DNA of 64,000 nt. Source: Firm-08 sp045541535. GTDB taxonomy: Bacteria > Bacillota > Clostridia > Oscillospirales > QAKW01. Positions 1-7,782 of the stretch are shown in pieces; within the stretch, counting starts at the first letter, position 1; each line of letters starts with the position of its first letter. The position numbers were made by a program, and so were the translations under genes. The stretch lies in the NCBI GenBank assembly GCA_045541535.1, contig JAZQJG010000098.1, positions 1 to 64,000 on the forward strand. Direction: 5' to 3'. The notes under the pieces were generated by a model, which did not search any database, had not been told where the DNA came from, and saw only the letters and a program-made list of their open reading frames with translations.

Positions 1-32
1 TCGAGGGTCAGTCCTGCAACGCTAAAAAAGAA

Positions 33-54
33 CCTGGCGTTGATTAACGCCAGG
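33..54 (-). terminator. Rho-independent terminator
   Basis: A 9-bp perfect stem (CCTGGCGTT/AACGCCAGG) with a 4-nt loop. Read on the minus strand it is followed by TTCTTTTTTA, so it fits as the 3' end of the AraC/membrane-protein transcript, 92 nt past the stop at 146. Confidence 0.75.
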
Positions 55-145
55 CCCAAAAAAGTTTTAGGGTTTCAAAAACCAATTGATTTGTTTGAAT
101 CTTCAATCAAAAACTGTTGCACTTAGTTTGACAATTCATCATGAT

Positions 146-568
146 TTATGAGCCCTCTCGATTGCCGCAGGACGTTTGACACAGGGTTAGACAAGCGGTA
201 CCAAAAATTAACAACACAAAGAAAAATAATAACAGACCGCTGAAGATGGCACCGGCAACACTGGTAGCGACAAAGGTGATACCAAGCAAGAGCAAGGAAG
301 TCAAAATTGTACCCAGAGCACCGAATAGAATTATTTTAATTGCCATACATCTGCAATTGACCTCAAAGATGGGTCCCCAAAAACGTGTAACCACACCTAC
401 CACAAGCAAATAGACTACTGCAATACCGAAGACTACCCACAAAAAGGCAGGCGTCAGGGTTATAACGGCGTTAAAACGTAAAAAAGCGACTATGATACCA
501 AGCACGATACTCGCCAATAAAGAGAGAACGGGACAATCTGTTTTAAATCCACAGTTTGAACAACTCAT
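146..568 (-). CDS. small Cys-rich multi-pass membrane protein, function unknown
   Basis: I do not recognise this 140-aa protein. After a short N-terminal Cys cluster (CSNCGFKTDC, residues 3-12) it is almost entirely hydrophobic and could form four membrane segments. A CRC pair sits mid-protein and a second cluster (CLTLCQTSC) lies close to the C terminus, so the cysteines are grouped at the loops and ends and could bind metal or form disulphides (inference). I chose the ATG at 568 because GGAGGTG stands 6 nt upstream; a longer in-frame start at 607 has no comparable ribosome site. The gene begins 51 bp after the AraC regulator on the same strand, so the two are probably co-transcribed and end at the terminator at 33-54. 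Confidence 0.7.
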   Translation of the reverse strand: MSCSNCGFKTDCPVLSLLASIVLGIIVAFLRFNAVITLTPAFLWVVFGIAVVYLLVVGVVTRFWGPIFEVNCRCMAIKIILFGALGTILTSLLLLGITFVATSVAGAIFSGLLLFFFVLLIFGTACLTLCQTSCGNREGS

Positions 569-619
569 TTTTTTCACCTCCAAAGCACCATATGCAATGT
601 ACTCCATGGCGGTGAAAAA

Positions 620-1426
620 TTATAATTCCATGGCGTTTTTTCTGAAATCTCTGGGGGAGCGGCCGGTAAACTTTTTAAATACTCTTCTAAAATACGCTGT
701 AGATTCAAAACCAACCTGATCGCCGATCTCTTCAACGCTCGCGGTGCCGTTCATCAGAAGAATAATTGCGCGGGTAATGCGATATTGATTGACGTATTCA
801 ACGGGGGTCAGACCAAACTGCTTTTTAAATTTCGGAAAAAAACGCGGCATACTCATCTGACAGCAAGAGGACAATTGTTCCACCGTGATGTTTTGCGTAT
901 AGTTTTCTTCAATATACCGAACTGCCTGCATCAGTCGCACATCTGTGGGCGCTGTGTTTTGCACTATCAGTTTCGGCAAGATATGATGCAATAAACCGTA
1001 AAAAGCGGATAAAGAGCCAAACTGTCCAATGGCATCCTCTCCGAATTGATCAAACATTTGATTGTATAAGCGCTCGATTTCTTCCGTAGCTTCGGGACGA
1101 ACTTTTTGCAGAGAAAATCGCTTCGGATCTGCGAAAACGCTTTGCCGGTCAAAAATGAAGTGTGCGCTGATGTATCTTACGTCGGGAGCTCCGGTCCAAT
1201 GAGAAACATAAGTGGAGTTCATGGGTACAAAAATCACATCACCTGGGGAAAGAAGGATTTCATTTCCGTCAGTTGGATCGGTAAAAATGCCTTGTCCCTC
1301 CAAAACAAGTCCCATACAAAAGTGAGGACGAGGACAATCGGAGGTGTCAAAATGGTGCTGATGTCTGTAATGATATTTTTCTACCTTAAAAAACAGCAAA
1401 CGATTGTCGGAAACAATTGAATTCAT
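620..1426 (-). CDS. AraC family transcriptional regulator
   Basis: A 268-aa protein with the usual AraC layout. The N-terminal cupin-like ligand domain (about residues 20-105) includes the LLSPGDVIFVPMN strand-turn typical of this fold. The C-terminal double helix-turn-helix (about 165-265) contains EIGDQVGFESTAYFRRVFKK and the family ending GRSPRDFRK. The ligand cannot be read from sequence, but the sugar-sensing or small-molecule cupin type is the norm. The start at 1426 has AAAGGAGAAACC upstream. It is divergent from the quinone oxidoreductase gene and co-directional with the small membrane protein, either of which may be its target. Confidence 0.92.
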   Translation of the reverse strand: MNSIVSDNRLLFFKVEKYHYRHQHHFDTSDCPRPHFCMGLVLEGQGIFTDPTDGNEILLSPGDVIFVPMNSTYVSHWTGAPDVRYISAHFIFDRQSVFADPKRFSLQKVRPEATEEIERLYNQMFDQFGEDAIGQFGSLSAFYGLLHHILPKLIVQNTAPTDVRLMQAVRYIEENYTQNITVEQLSSCCQMSMPRFFPKFKKQFGLTPVEYVNQYRITRAIILLMNGTASVEEIGDQVGFESTAYFRRVFKKFTGRSPRDFRKNAMEL

Positions 1427-1470
1427 AGGTTTCTCCTTTTTAGAGTGATAGAATAGTTCTGCTTTTTGAT

Positions 1471-1498
1471 ATTATAACATATTTTATTTAAAAGTCAA
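1471..1498 (-). promoter_or_regulatory. sigma-A promoter for the AraC regulator gene
   Basis: On the minus strand TTGACT (1493-1498) and TATAAT (1471-1476) are separated by 16 bp, with a TG one base before the -10 box (extended -10). It lies 45 bp upstream of the start at 1426. Confidence 0.65.
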
Positions 1499-1535
1499 TT
1501 CGTGTACAATGAAGACAGAAAGTGAGGAGAGCATT

Positions 1536-2519
1536 ATGAAAGCTATCGTAATCGAACCCAATAAAGATCTTGTATGGAAAGAAGTTGAAATTCCCGCTAT
1601 GAAAGACGGGGACGTGCTGGTAAGGGTAAAGGCGGCGGCGGTAAATCGTGCCGACTTGATGCAGCGCGACGGTTGTTATCCGCCCCCTCCCGGTTGTCCC
1701 GATTGGCCCGGGCTGGAAATCGCAGGCATCATTGAAAAGGTTTCCGATTCTGTTGCGGCAGAAGGGAAATGGAAGGTTGGAGATGAGGTTTGCGCCCTTC
1801 TCGGCGGTGGCGGTTATGCCGAATATGCCGTAGTGGAAGCCGGTATGCTGATGCCGGTACCTAAGGGTCTGTCTTTGGTAGAAGCGGCGGCTTTGCCCGA
1901 GGCGTTTGCCACTGCTTATCTCAATTTGTTCATTGAAGGCGGCGCTAAGGAAGGAGATACCTTATTAATGCACGCAGGCGCCAGCGGTTTGGCCAGTGTG
2001 ATCATTCCGATGGCAAAGGCCTTTGGTCTTCGCGTTATTACCAGCGTACTTTCCGATGACAAAGCAGAATCCATCCGTCACCTGAACGCCGACGTAATCG
2101 TCAATACTTCCAAGGAGAATATGGCGGACGTCTTGAAAAGAGAAGCAGAAAACGGTCATCCGTTGAATATTGCCATTGACTGCCTCGGTAGTGAAAAAGT
2201 AGGGGAGTGCTTCCCTCACGTTGCTTACGGTTGTCGCTGGATTATGATTGCCACTTTAGCAGGCGATCTGTCTACTGTAAACATGCGCACCATGTACGTT
2301 AAAAACATCCGTTTGATCGGCAGCACGTTGCGCAGTAAGAGCCCTGCCTTTAAAGCAGAATTGCTGGCTAAGCTCGTTGATCAGATTTGGCCGAAGGTGG
2401 AGAGTGGGGAAGTTCGTCCCACCATTTACAAAGTATTGCCCATCACCCAGGCTGAAGCCGCTCACGATCTGTTGCAGTCCGGCACCAGTACCGGTAAAGT
2501 GGTATTAACAATTGATTAA
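1536..2519 (+). CDS. NAD(P)H-quinone oxidoreductase, PIG3 type
   Basis: A 327-aa zinc-independent medium-chain dehydrogenase/reductase. Near the N terminus it has NRADLMQRDGCYPPPPG, close to the signature of the PIG3/quinone oxidoreductase group. A nucleotide-binding HAGASGLASVIIPMAKAFG segment lies near residues 140-158, and no structural zinc Cys lobe is visible. Such enzymes reduce quinones using NADPH in the cytosol. The ATG at 1536 was chosen because AGTGAGGAGAG precedes it; an in-frame upstream ATG at 1509 lacks a site. The gene is monocistronic and ends in a strong hairpin. Physiological substrate unknown. Confidence 0.9.
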   Translation: MKAIVIEPNKDLVWKEVEIPAMKDGDVLVRVKAAAVNRADLMQRDGCYPPPPGCPDWPGLEIAGIIEKVSDSVAAEGKWKVGDEVCALLGGGGYAEYAVVEAGMLMPVPKGLSLVEAAALPEAFATAYLNLFIEGGAKEGDTLLMHAGASGLASVIIPMAKAFGLRVITSVLSDDKAESIRHLNADVIVNTSKENMADVLKREAENGHPLNIAIDCLGSEKVGECFPHVAYGCRWIMIATLAGDLSTVNMRTMYVKNIRLIGSTLRSKSPAFKAELLAKLVDQIWPKVESGEVRPTIYKVLPITQAEAAHDLLQSGTSTGKVVLTID

Positions 2520-2520
2520 A

Positions 2521-2559
2521 AATGAAGAAAGCAGATGGCAACCATCTGCTTTCTTCATT
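2521..2559. terminator. bidirectional terminator
   Basis: A perfect 18-bp stem (2521-2538 with 2542-2559) around a 3-nt CAA loop, A-rich on the left and T-rich on the right. It serves the oxidoreductase gene on the plus strand and overlaps the stop of the converging DeoR gene on the minus strand. Confidence 0.9.
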
Positions 2560-3304
2560 TCACAATAAATGTATTTTCTATCGGTTTCGGAAACTGCGGC
2601 GGCAAATCCGCGTCCGTGACGTAAAAATGGACGTCTGCGATGCTTGCAACGTTAAATAAGGACTTTTTGCCCAGTTTGCTTTTGTCAACTAAAAAGGCTG
2701 TTTTTTGAGCACAGCGCATTGCGTTGATGCGTAAGGCGGTTTCATCTTCTGAATAATCCTGAATCATTCCATCTTCTGTAATGCCGTAAGATGAGAAGAA
2801 CATCAGATCAATGTTAAAACGTTTTAGTGTATCTTCTGCAATGCTTCCACCATAGGCAAGAGAGTTGTCCAGCATCTTCCCGCCGGTGGAGTATACGGTC
2901 AATCCGGAGTTTCGTAAAAATTGTGTTGCCTGGATGCTGTTGGTGATCACAGTAATGTTACCGATTGCTTTTATGTGTTCCAAAATGTGCAACGAAGTTG
3001 TGGAGGCGTCAATAAAAATTACGTCACCCTCTTTGATCAGCGAAGCTGCAACCTTAGCGATTTTTTGCTTGGATTTGGTGTGATACGTGTTTCGAAAATC
3101 AATGGGTACCTCGGCATTGTGCTCCGGGCGAAGCGTTGCACCCCCGTGACTGCGTATGATCAAACGTTGACGGGCCATCTCGTTGAGATCTCGTCGTGCC
3201 GTGGGCTCGGAAACGTAGAGTGCTCTACCGATCTGTTCTACGGTAACGTAGCCTTCCTTTGAAATCATATCCAAGATTTTCTGCTGTCTTTCTGCTTTTA
3301 GCAT
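2555..3304 (-). CDS. DeoR family transcriptional regulator
   Basis: A 249-aa DeoR-type repressor. The N-terminal winged helix-turn-helix (about residues 1-57) has RQQKILDMI and VSEPTARRDLNEM. The C-terminal isomerase-like sensor carries the conserved DASTTSLHILE stretch and usually binds a phosphorylated sugar or polyol. ATG at 3304 follows GGAGAGAAC; a longer start at 3382 would run through the promoter region and is rejected. It is divergent from the HAD phosphatase/glycerol-1-phosphate dehydrogenase operon with overlapping promoters, so it most likely controls that operon and itself (inference). Confidence 0.92.
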   Translation of the reverse strand: MLKAERQQKILDMISKEGYVTVEQIGRALYVSEPTARRDLNEMARQRLIIRSHGGATLRPEHNAEVPIDFRNTYHTKSKQKIAKVAASLIKEGDVIFIDASTTSLHILEHIKAIGNITVITNSIQATQFLRNSGLTVYSTGGKMLDNSLAYGGSIAEDTLKRFNIDLMFFSSYGITEDGMIQDYSEDETALRINAMRCAQKTAFLVDKSKLGKKSLFNVASIADVHFYVTDADLPPQFPKPIENTFIVK

Positions 3305-3315
3305 AGTTCTCTCCT

Positions 3316-3371
3316 TGATCAAAAATGATCGTTTATCGTTTTTATATTCATATATTGACTTAATTTGATCA
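3316..3371. promoter_or_regulatory. repeated TGATC operator-like sites
   Basis: TGATCA occurs at 3316-3321 and 3366-3371 and TGATCG at 3326-3331. The spacings are 10 and 40 bp, placing them on the same face of the helix. A tandem ATCGTTT ATCGTTT lies between. One site falls just downstream of the plus-strand -35 box. These are candidate DeoR-binding sites, by inference only. Confidence 0.4.
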
Positions 3372-3383
3372 TCATTGTACAAT
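3355..3383 (+). promoter_or_regulatory. sigma-A promoter of the HAD/G1P-dehydrogenase operon
   Basis: TTGACT (3355-3360), a 17-bp spacer and TACAAT (3378-3383), giving a leader of about 45 nt before the start at 3436. Confidence 0.7.
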
Positions 3384-3402
3384 AAGTATATAAAATTTTC
3401 AA
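3374..3402 (-). promoter_or_regulatory. sigma-A promoter of the DeoR gene, overlapping the opposite promoter
   Basis: On the minus strand TTGAAA (3397-3402), a 17-bp spacer and TACAAT (3374-3379). The -10 box shares the palindrome ATTGTACAAT (3374-3383) with the plus-strand -10 box, so the two promoters cannot be occupied together. Confidence 0.65.
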
Positions 3403-3435
3403 GTATTCGTCAACCAAAAGGTAAAGGAGAATAAA

Positions 3436-4161
3436 ATGAAAGACGTAAAAGTGATAGCATTTGATTTGGATGGAACGCTTACGCAACATAAAAGTAAGCT
3501 TTCTCCCGAAAACCACGCCGTGTTGGTCAAACTTTCTCAAAAATACAAATTGTTAATGGCCGGTGCAGGTCAGTGCAGACGTATCTTTGATCAGATGGAT
3601 CATTTTCCCATTGATATCATTGGTAACTACGGTATGCAATATGCAAAGTACAATGCTGAAACCAAGGATCTTGACGTGGTGCGTAACGAAAACATTGTTG
3701 CTTGCGACAAAGAAACCATTGAACAGCGTGTTACCGCCTTGCGTAAAAAGCACGGGTTCACCGAGTTTAAGGGCGCCAACGTGGAATATCACCCCTCCGG
3801 CTGTATTACCTTTCCCATTCTCGGTACCAAAGCGGATCTGGAAGACAAGCTGACCTTTGACCCCGATAGAATTAAACGAAGAAAAATCTATGACGAAGTG
3901 GTGGCGACCTTCCCCGAATACGTTGTATTTGTCGGCGGTAGCTCTTCTTTTGATATGGCACCCAAGCCTTATAATAAATTCTATGCATTGGATTTGTATT
4001 GCAAAGAAAACGGCTTGAGCCACGACAACGTTGTATACGTCGGTGACGACTACGGTCTGGGCGGTAACGACGAATCCGTATATCTTTCGGATATCGAATT
4101 TGTCTGCGTTGACGATTATACGAAGCTCGGCGAGTATCTTAAGAAATATTTGGAGGACTAA
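3436..4161 (+). CDS. HAD-IIB family phosphatase, phosphomannomutase-like
   Basis: A 241-aa HAD superfamily protein. Motif I is FDLDGTLTQHKSKL near the N terminus. Motif II/III residues lie around the cap, and motif IV is VYVGDDYGLGGNDESVY. The GDxxxxGGND form and the total length resemble eukaryotic-type phosphomannomutases, which share this fold with type IIB sugar phosphatases. Its partner gene follows after one base, so the substrate is probably a small phosphorylated polyol or sugar (inference). The start follows GGTAAAGGAG. It could act as a phosphatase or mutase; sequence alone does not decide. Confidence 0.85.
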   Translation: MKDVKVIAFDLDGTLTQHKSKLSPENHAVLVKLSQKYKLLMAGAGQCRRIFDQMDHFPIDIIGNYGMQYAKYNAETKDLDVVRNENIVACDKETIEQRVTALRKKHGFTEFKGANVEYHPSGCITFPILGTKADLEDKLTFDPDRIKRRKIYDEVVATFPEYVVFVGGSSSFDMAPKPYNKFYALDLYCKENGLSHDNVVYVGDDYGLGGNDESVYLSDIEFVCVDDYTKLGEYLKKYLED

Positions 4162-4162
4162 T

Positions 4163-5431
4163 ATGGACATTTCAATGCTTTTAAAAGGAAAACTTGGCTG
4201 TGAGTGCGGTATGGATCACACCTGTGCCATTGAACACGTAATCATTGAAAACGGAGCCGTTGAAAAGTTGCCCGAACTGCTGACAAAGTATCATCATATT
4301 TTGTTGGTTGCTGACCAAAACACCTATGCGGTGGGCGGCGACAAGACCGCGGCTTTGATTGGTAACAAGCTGGAGAATACGCTGATTTATCAAAGCGGAG
4401 ATCATTTCTTGGTACCTAATGAGGATGCTATTGCAAAAATGGAAGCCCTTGTTACCGATGAGACCGATCTGATCATCGGTGTGGGCTCCGGTGTCATCAA
4501 TGATACCTGCAAATACGTAAGCTTTACCCACAAATTGCCGTATTTTATCGTAGCAACCGCTCCTTCTATGGACGGTTATGCCTCCGTTGGCGCCGCAATG
4601 ATCATTAACAGTATGAAAATCACCTACGACGCACACGTACCCACCGCCATCATCGGCGACGTAGATATGTTGAAAACCGCGCCTATCGATATGATCAAAT
4701 CCGGTTATGGTGACATTATCGGTAAATATTCCGCACTCAACGACTGGAAGCTCAGCCATTTGATCAACGATGAGTACATCTGCGATTATGTTTATGATCT
4801 TACCTATGAGATGATTGAAGAAACCCTCAAGATTTCCGACGGCATTCTCAAGAGAGAGGATGCCAGCATCCGTACACTGATGGAAGCTTTGGTTGTCGTG
4901 GGAATTGCTATGAGTTTTGTTGGTAATTCCAGACCTGCTTCCGGCAGTGAGCATCATCTGTCTCACTTCTTTGAAATCGTCGGCTTGCTGAACAATGAGC
5001 CTTATTTCAATCACGGCATTGACGTGGTGTATTCCACGGTAATTACCCAACGTTTGCGTGAAGAAATTTTGAAGTTGGATGGATTTGAACAAGCCACCGC
5101 ATTTGATCAGTCCGAGTGGGAAGTCCACATTCGGAAAATCTATACCGGTGCGGCCGAAGGCATCATTGAACTGCAAAACAAACTGGGCTGGTATTGCAAG
5201 GATTATATTTCTATTTACAAAGCCAAAGAGCAAGAGATTAAAGAAGTGCTTTCGCAGGTTCCTTCTTCTGCTGAAATTGAAAAAATGCTGGCGAAAGTGG
5301 AACTGTATATGCCGGAGTTTGAGGCGGAATACGGAGCCGAAAAGATCAAAGAAGCTACCTTTATTGCAAAAGATCTTAAAAATCGATTTACCGTGCTGTG
5401 GTTGTACTACACTTTATTCTACAAAAACTAA
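4163..5431 (+). CDS. sn-glycerol-1-phosphate dehydrogenase (AraM/EgsA family)
   Basis: A 422-aa iron-alcohol-dehydrogenase-fold enzyme. It has the family glycine-rich segment LIIGVGSGVINDTCKY, the ATAPSMDGYASVGAAM loop, and metal-binding histidines in SGSEHHLSHFFEI and FNHGIDV. Family members reduce dihydroxyacetone phosphate to sn-glycerol 1-phosphate using NAD(P)H; in Bacillus the product feeds archaeal-type ether lipids. I placed the start at 4163, right after the stop of the HAD gene, with TGGAGGAC upstream. The C-terminal about 80 residues extend beyond the compact archaeal enzyme, as in AraM proteins. The DeoR-controlled context suggests catabolic or inducible use. Confidence 0.85.
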   Translation: MDISMLLKGKLGCECGMDHTCAIEHVIIENGAVEKLPELLTKYHHILLVADQNTYAVGGDKTAALIGNKLENTLIYQSGDHFLVPNEDAIAKMEALVTDETDLIIGVGSGVINDTCKYVSFTHKLPYFIVATAPSMDGYASVGAAMIINSMKITYDAHVPTAIIGDVDMLKTAPIDMIKSGYGDIIGKYSALNDWKLSHLINDEYICDYVYDLTYEMIEETLKISDGILKREDASIRTLMEALVVVGIAMSFVGNSRPASGSEHHLSHFFEIVGLLNNEPYFNHGIDVVYSTVITQRLREEILKLDGFEQATAFDQSEWEVHIRKIYTGAAEGIIELQNKLGWYCKDYISIYKAKEQEIKEVLSQVPSSAEIEKMLAKVELYMPEFEAEYGAEKIKEATFIAKDLKNRFTVLWLYYTLFYKN

Positions 5432-5433
5432 AT

Positions 5434-5465
5434 TAAAGAAGCGTACCGCAAGGTACGCTTCTTTA
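5434..5465. terminator. bidirectional terminator
   Basis: A perfect 14-bp stem (5434-5447/5452-5465) capped by a GCAA tetraloop. It ends the G1P-dehydrogenase operon, and on the minus strand it follows directly on the glutamine synthetase stop at 5466. Confidence 0.9.
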
Positions 5466-7568
5466 TTATTTGATGCTGTATAGAATTTCTGCATAGGAGG
5501 GGTAGGGCCAATACTTTCTTCCGGTGATGATCTCCAAATTGTCTACGCTGTTGCGCAGGGCACGCATCACAGGGAGGACGATATCCTTATAATATTTGCA
5601 TCTCTCAAAGTTGTCCGGAATCGTTTTGGCGTTTTCGTTTACGGAGTCCAGTTCTTCAGTGTATTTGTAAATATCACCGGTAAGGGAAGCTGCTTTTTGC
5701 AATAGTTTTTCCTCTGCGTAACAGGGAATTCCGGTATTGACTGCTTTTTTGGCGTTGATGGTGGCGCTTAGATCTCCGCTGAAAGCAAGACCTGCCGGTA
5801 TAATATCACGTTTAGCCATTTCCGACATGGTCAGGGCTTCAATATTGATGATCTTGGAATAGTTTTCCAACAATATTTCATATCGGGAGTGCAGTTCTTC
5901 CTCGGTAAAAATCTTGTGTTTGGTAAATAACTTTACGTTCTTTTCATCCAAATAGTGCGACAGGGCGTCCACCGTAGTGGGGCAATTCAGTAGGCCGCGT
6001 CGCTTTGCCTCTTCTCGCCATTCCTTTGCATAGTTGTTGCCGTTGAAGATGATCCGCTTATGCTCTTTGATGGTCTTTTGAATCAGCAAATGAAGTTCCG
6101 TTTTAAAGTCGGTTGCTTTTTCCAAAATATCGGCAAACCCGGCAAGTTCTTCTGCAACAATGGTGTTTAGCATGATGTTGGGACCTGCAATGGAGAAAGA
6201 GGATCCCAGCATACGGAATTCGAATTTATTTCCGGTAAAAGCAAGGGGAGAGGTTCGGTTGCGGTCGGTAGTGTCCTTACGGAATTTCGGCAAGGTGTGT
6301 ACGCCTACACGCATCATCTCTGCATCCTTTTGCGCAAAGCTGGTATCATCCTTTTCAATCGCATCAAGAACTGCCTGCATATCCTCGCCTACGTAAAGAG
6401 AAACGATTGCGGGTGGGGCTTCATTTGCTCCAAGTCTGTGGTCATTGCCGGCACTGGCGGCAGAAATTCTCAACAGATCTTGATATTCATCAACGCCTTT
6501 GACGATCGCACAAAAGAAAAGTAAAAACTGTGCGTTTTCCATAGGGGAATCGCCGGGCTCAAAAAGATTTACCCCTGTGTTAGTACTGATGGACCAGTTG
6601 TTGTGTTTACCGCTACCGTTGACACCCTCAAAGGGTTTTTCCTGAAGTAGGCAAGCCATATTATGCTTTGCGGCTACCTTTTTCATAATTTCCATTGTAA
6701 GTTGATTATGATCGCAGGCAATGTTGGTATCGGTAAAAATTGGTGCCAGTTCGTGCTGGGCGGGAGCGGCCTCGTTGTGCTTGGTTTTGGATAAAATTCC
6801 AAGTTTCCAAAGTTCTCTGTCCAGATCCTTCATAAACTCGCTGACGCGGGGCTTGATGCTACCGAAATAATGGTCATCCATTTCCTGACCTTTGGGAGGT
6901 TTGGCTCCGAACAAGGTACGTCCGCACAGGACAAGATCTTCTCTGGCGTCCCACACGGATTTGTCAATGAGAAAGTATTCCTGTTCCGCACCTGCCGTTG
7001 TATTAATGTGGGTGGCGCCGGATTCGTTACCGAACAAATTGACAATTCGCATTGCCTGCTTGCTCATCAGTTCCATTGAACGAAGCAAGGGGGTTTTTTT
7101 ATCCAGCGCTTGCCCGCCATAAGAGCAGAAAACAGTGGGAATGCACAGGGTATCATCTTTGATAAAGGCGGGGGAGGTGGGATCCCAGGCGGTGTAACCT
7201 CTGGCCTCAAAAGTAGCCCGTAAACCGCCGGAAGGGAAGGAGGAAGCATCACTTTCGCCCTTGATCAGTTCCTTGCCTGAAAACTCCATAATAACGCCTC
7301 CGGCGCCATCAGGGGTAATGAAACTGTCGTGCTTTTCGGCAGTAATGCCCGTCATGGGCTGAAACCAGTGTGTGAAATGGGTGGCTCCGTTTTCTACTGC
7401 CCAGTCCTTCAAGGCGGCGGCCAGAACGTTGGCAACTTCCGGGCGTAGACTTCTACCCTCAACAATGGTTCTTTGAAGGGTCTGATAGGTTGCTTCCGGC
7501 AATCGCTCTTTCATTGTATGGTCGTTGAATACTTTACAACCGAAAATTTCCGGAATGTCGTTTTTCAT
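5466..7568 (-). CDS. glnN: glutamine synthetase type III
   Basis: A 700-aa GSIII enzyme, which joins ammonia to glutamate with ATP. The size is typical of GSIII (about 700-730 aa) and far above GSI. Recognisable segments are EIFGCKVFNDHTMKERLP near the N terminus, the catalytic HNEAAPAQHELAPIF, GKHNNWSISTNTG and GNKFEFRMLGSS. I chose ATG 7568 because CGGAGGAAACTC precedes it; upstream in-frame starts at 7604 and 7664 lie at or beyond the promoter. The gene is alone between a promoter at 7606-7633 and a terminator, with paired palindromes upstream that could bind a nitrogen regulator. Confidence 0.95.
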   Translation of the reverse strand: MKNDIPEIFGCKVFNDHTMKERLPEATYQTLQRTIVEGRSLRPEVANVLAAALKDWAVENGATHFTHWFQPMTGITAEKHDSFITPDGAGGVIMEFSGKELIKGESDASSFPSGGLRATFEARGYTAWDPTSPAFIKDDTLCIPTVFCSYGGQALDKKTPLLRSMELMSKQAMRIVNLFGNESGATHINTTAGAEQEYFLIDKSVWDAREDLVLCGRTLFGAKPPKGQEMDDHYFGSIKPRVSEFMKDLDRELWKLGILSKTKHNEAAPAQHELAPIFTDTNIACDHNQLTMEIMKKVAAKHNMACLLQEKPFEGVNGSGKHNNWSISTNTGVNLFEPGDSPMENAQFLLFFCAIVKGVDEYQDLLRISAASAGNDHRLGANEAPPAIVSLYVGEDMQAVLDAIEKDDTSFAQKDAEMMRVGVHTLPKFRKDTTDRNRTSPLAFTGNKFEFRMLGSSFSIAGPNIMLNTIVAEELAGFADILEKATDFKTELHLLIQKTIKEHKRIIFNGNNYAKEWREEAKRRGLLNCPTTVDALSHYLDEKNVKLFTKHKIFTEEELHSRYEILLENYSKIINIEALTMSEMAKRDIIPAGLAFSGDLSATINAKKAVNTGIPCYAEEKLLQKAASLTGDIYKYTEELDSVNENAKTIPDNFERCKYYKDIVLPVMRALRNSVDNLEIITGRKYWPYPSYAEILYSIK

Positions 7569-7605
7569 AGTTTGAGTTTCCTCCGGTTTAGAATCAATAT
7601 TCATA

Positions 7606-7633
7606 ATTATAACATTATTATTTATAAAGTCAA
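7606..7633 (-). promoter_or_regulatory. sigma-A promoter of glnN
   Basis: Minus strand TTGACT (7628-7633), 16-bp spacer, TATAAT (7606-7611) with an extended TG. The leader to ATG 7568 is about 30 nt. Confidence 0.7.
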
Positions 7634-7649
7634 GGCAAGTGTAGCCACT

Positions 7650-7723
7650 TTGATTTAAAATCAAGTTTTTGACTTAATTTTATTAAGATTATTTTGCCAT
7701 TTTGAGATTTTTTGATTTAAAAT
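7650..7723. repeat. two copies of TTGATTTAAAAT upstream of glnN and spoIIIA
   Basis: TTGATTTAAAATCAA at 7650-7664 is a perfect palindrome, and TTGATTTAAAAT recurs at 7712-7723. A further inverted repeat CTTAAT/ATTAAG spans 7673-7687. The first copy lies 16 bp upstream of the glnN -35 box, a good place for a regulator. Identity unknown. Confidence 0.4.
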
Positions 7724-7731
7724 AATCCGAC

Positions 7732-7761
7732 GTTCTATTTTTTGAAGAGTGAAAATAAACT
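7732..7761 (+). promoter_or_regulatory. possible sigma-E promoter of the spoIIIA operon
   Basis: GTTCTATT (7732-7739), 14-bp spacer and AATAAACT (7754-7761) match the Bacillus sigma-E pattern (GTCATATT / CATACANT) imperfectly, but the spacing is right and the position is 21 bp before spoIIIAA. In Bacillus this operon is sigma-E dependent. Confidence 0.4.
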
Positions 7762-7782
7762 GTAGGGAAAGGAGGACAACTT

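Noticed and set aside
4031..4162. Upstream extension of the G1P dehydrogenase
   Set aside because: The longer frame overlaps the HAD gene and lacks a ribosome site; ATG 4163 has a strong one directly after the HAD stop.
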